The notes beneath the pieces were generated by a model. The model saw only the letters and a program-made list of their open reading frames with translations. It ran no database searches and was not told where the DNA came from. Below are positions 6,105 to 7,652 of a stretch of DNA of 7,652 nucleotides, piece by piece; positions within the stretch are counted from its first letter, which is position 1; every line of letters starts with the position of its first letter. A program made the translations under genes and the position numbers. The stretch comes from Verrucomicrobia bacterium UBA4286 (GTDB lineage: Bacteria > Verrucomicrobiota > Kiritimatiellia > RFP12 > UBA1067), in the NCBI GenBank assembly GCA_002395905.1, contig DGVK01000011.1, positions 4,195-11,846 of the forward strand, read 5' to 3'.

Positions 6105-7028
6105 ATGTCAGACTGCTGCATATTTGCTGGCCAGGGCGCGCAGACGCCGGGCATGGGAAAGGACTTCGCCGAGGCCGACGCCGAGGCCATGGCCCTGTTT
6201 GACAAGGCGAACGCAGTATTGGGGTTCGACCTCAAGAAGATTTGCTTTGAAGGGCCTGCGGAGGATCTTACAAAATCGAATGTGTGCCAGCCGGCCATAT
6301 TCGTGACGAGCTATGCAGCGTATCTCGCGCTGCAGAAGAAGCGTCCGACGGCGTTTGCGTGCGCGGCGGGGCTGTCGCTCGGCGAATGGGGCGCGCTGTG
6401 CGCGGCGGGCGTCCTCGACTTCGACTCCACGCTGAAGGTTCTCGAGGCCCGCGGCAGATTCATGCAGGAGGCGTGCGAGGCTGTGCCGAGCGGGATGATC
6501 GCGATCGTCGGCGCGTCCGCCGACCAGCTCAAGGCGCTTTGCGACAGGACGGGCTGCACCGTGGCCAACATCAACTCCGCCGCGCAGCAGGTGCTTTCAG
6601 GTTCGAAGGACGCGATCGCCGCCGCCGCGGTCGCGGCCAGGGAGCTCGGTATAAAGCGGGCGATCCCGCTCGCCACTGCGGGCGCGTTCCACTCCCCTTT
6701 CATGGCGAGCGCTCGCGAGAAGCTCGCGCCGGTTCTAGACACCGTCGCTTTTTCGGCGCCGAAGTTCCCGGTCCTGTCGAACGTGACGGGCGCGCCGCAT
6801 TCGAACGATCCGTCGGTCATCAAGGCGACGATGCTTGAGCAGGTGACCGGCACGACCAACTGGGCGGCGGACGTCGAGGCGGCGAAGGCGCTCGGGTGCA
6901 CGCGGTTCGTGGAGTTCGGGCCGGGCAAGGTTCTTTCGGGTCTTGTGAAGAAGATCGACGCGGCGCTTGCAACGGCGAACGTCGGCGATCTCGCTAGCCT
7001 CGATTCGACCGTGGCGGCGCTCGGTTGA
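6105..7028 (+). CDS. fabD: Malonyl-CoA:ACP transacylase
   Basis: FabD transfers malonyl from CoA to acyl carrier protein in the cytoplasm, supplying the extender unit for type II fatty acid synthesis. The 307-residue length is typical. Family landmarks are in order: GQGAQTPGMG (residues 9-18), Gln62 in CQPAIF, nucleophile Ser91 in GLSLGEW, Arg116 in EARGRFMQEA, NINSAAQQVLSGS (155-167), catalytic His196 in AFHSPFM, and FGPGKVL (271-277). The His that normally precedes the nucleophile (GHSLGE) is Leu here; the same GLSLGE form is known from plant enzymes, so activity is expected. ATG 6105 is fixed by AAGGAG at 6090-6095 and by the family N-terminus. fabG follows after 46 bp with no terminator between, so the two are probably co-transcribed. 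Promoter: extended -10 at 6065-6073. Confidence 0.96.
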   Translation: MSDCCIFAGQGAQTPGMGKDFAEADAEAMALFDKANAVLGFDLKKICFEGPAEDLTKSNVCQPAIFVTSYAAYLALQKKRPTAFACAAGLSLGEWGALCAAGVLDFDSTLKVLEARGRFMQEACEAVPSGMIAIVGASADQLKALCDRTGCTVANINSAAQQVLSGSKDAIAAAAVAARELGIKRAIPLATAGAFHSPFMASAREKLAPVLDTVAFSAPKFPVLSNVTGAPHSNDPSVIKATMLEQVTGTTNWAADVEAAKALGCTRFVEFGPGKVLSGLVKKIDAALATANVGDLASLDSTVAALG

Positions 7029-7074
7029 GCGCGAAGTTTTACCAGACAACCAAACAGAACAGAAGGAGCAACAC

Positions 7075-7652
7075 ATGTCCAATCTCAAAGGCAGGGTGGC
7101 GATTGTCACCGGTGCGGCGCGCGGAATCGGCGCCGCGATCGCGAAAAGGCTCGCGTCGGAAGGCGCCGACGTCGCGATATGCGACCTCAAGGCGGAATGG
7201 TGCGACGAGACGGTAAAGGCGCTTGAAGCGCTCGGCGTCAGGGCGAAGGGCTACGGCGTCAACGTCGCCGCGAGCGCGGAGGTCGACGCATGCGTCAAGG
7301 CGGTGCTGGCCGATTTCGGCAGAATCGACATCATGGTGAACAACGCGGGCATAACAAAAGACGGCCTGCTCATGCGCATGTCCGACGACGACTGGGACGC
7401 GGTCCTCAATGTGAACCTCAAGGGAACGTTCCTCTTCACGCGCGCCGTCGCGCGCCCGATGATGAAAAACAAGGCGGCCGACGGGACGCAGCTCGGCGGC
7501 TCGATCATCAATATCGCGTCGGTCGTGGGCATCATGGGCAATGCGGGCCAGGCCAACTACACCGCGTCGAAGGGAGGCGTGATCGCCCTCACGAAGACGA
7601 CGGCCAAAGAACTCGGATCGCGAAACGTCCGCTGCAACGCGGTCGCGCCCGG
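7075..7652 (+). CDS. fabG: 3-oxoacyl-ACP reductase, 3'-truncated by window
   Basis: FabG reduces 3-ketoacyl-ACP to 3-hydroxyacyl-ACP, the first reductive step of the elongation cycle. The window holds 192 codons of an expected ~250 and ends inside NAVAPG. Short-chain dehydrogenase features are complete so far: TGAARGIG (residues 12-19), NNAG (89-92), the FabG-typical ITKDGLLMRM (93-102), catalytic Asn114, Ser149, Tyr162 and Lys166 (YTASK), and GNAGQANY. The start ATG 7075 follows AAGGAG (7063-7068) by 6 nt. Asp37 at the end of the second strand (VAICDL) is more typical of NAD(H) use than the NADPH use of E. coli FabG, although Arg16 of the NADPH-type loop is kept. A loop after MMK (residues ~131-143) is about 7 residues longer than in E. 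coli. It is likely in one operon with fabD; acpP or fabF may follow beyond the edge. Confidence 0.94.
   Translation, partial: MSNLKGRVAIVTGAARGIGAAIAKRLASEGADVAICDLKAEWCDETVKALEALGVRAKGYGVNVAASAEVDACVKAVLADFGRIDIMVNNAGITKDGLLMRMSDDDWDAVLNVNLKGTFLFTRAVARPMMKNKAADGTQLGGSIINIASVVGIMGNAGQANYTASKGGVIALTKTTAKELGSRNVRCNAVAP

Overview
The window is a GC-rich bacterial segment with all genes on the + strand. It has two halves: tandem genes for large secreted repeat proteins, and the start of a fatty-acid synthesis cluster (fabD, then fabG). Large proteins built of repeated LamG (concanavalin A-like) domains, a FabD with GLSLGE in place of GHSLGE, and the codon and spacing style together suggest a Planctomycetes-Verrucomicrobia-Chlamydiae relative, possibly Kiritimatiellota or Lentisphaerae from a gut or rumen community. 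That placement is an inference from general familiarity; no phylogenetic marker is present.

Layout. Bases 1-2148 are the 3' part of a gene cut by the window edge: two LamG domains alternating with a smaller beta-rich module, ending in a specific C-terminal module. A perfect 13-bp terminator hairpin follows. Bases 2258-2286 carry an extended -10 promoter, and 2300-2320 a leader hairpin. Bases 2360-5575 are a complete paralogue of 1071 aa with a Sec signal peptide and three LamG domains. It ends in nearly the same C-terminal module and nearly the same terminator. The last ~300 bp of the two genes, including the non-coding 3' end, are a direct repeat.

Bases 5643-6104 hold no convincing gene. 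Their most striking content is an AT-rich tandem array (about 5756-5906) of seven units in exact 22-bp register. The best units are perfect 19-bp inverted repeats, AAAAAGGTC-A-GACCTTTTT. An extended -10 promoter at 6065-6073, closely resembling the one before the large secreted protein, then drives fabD (6105-7028) and, after 46 bp, fabG (7075 to the window end).

The Fab pair makes malonyl-ACP and reduces 3-ketoacyl-ACP in type II fatty acid synthesis. The LamG proteins are probably exported and glycan-binding or structural. No functional link between the halves is visible apart from the shared promoter sequence. The best candidates for something undescribed are the 22-bp palindromic array and the duplicated C-terminal cassette with its terminator.
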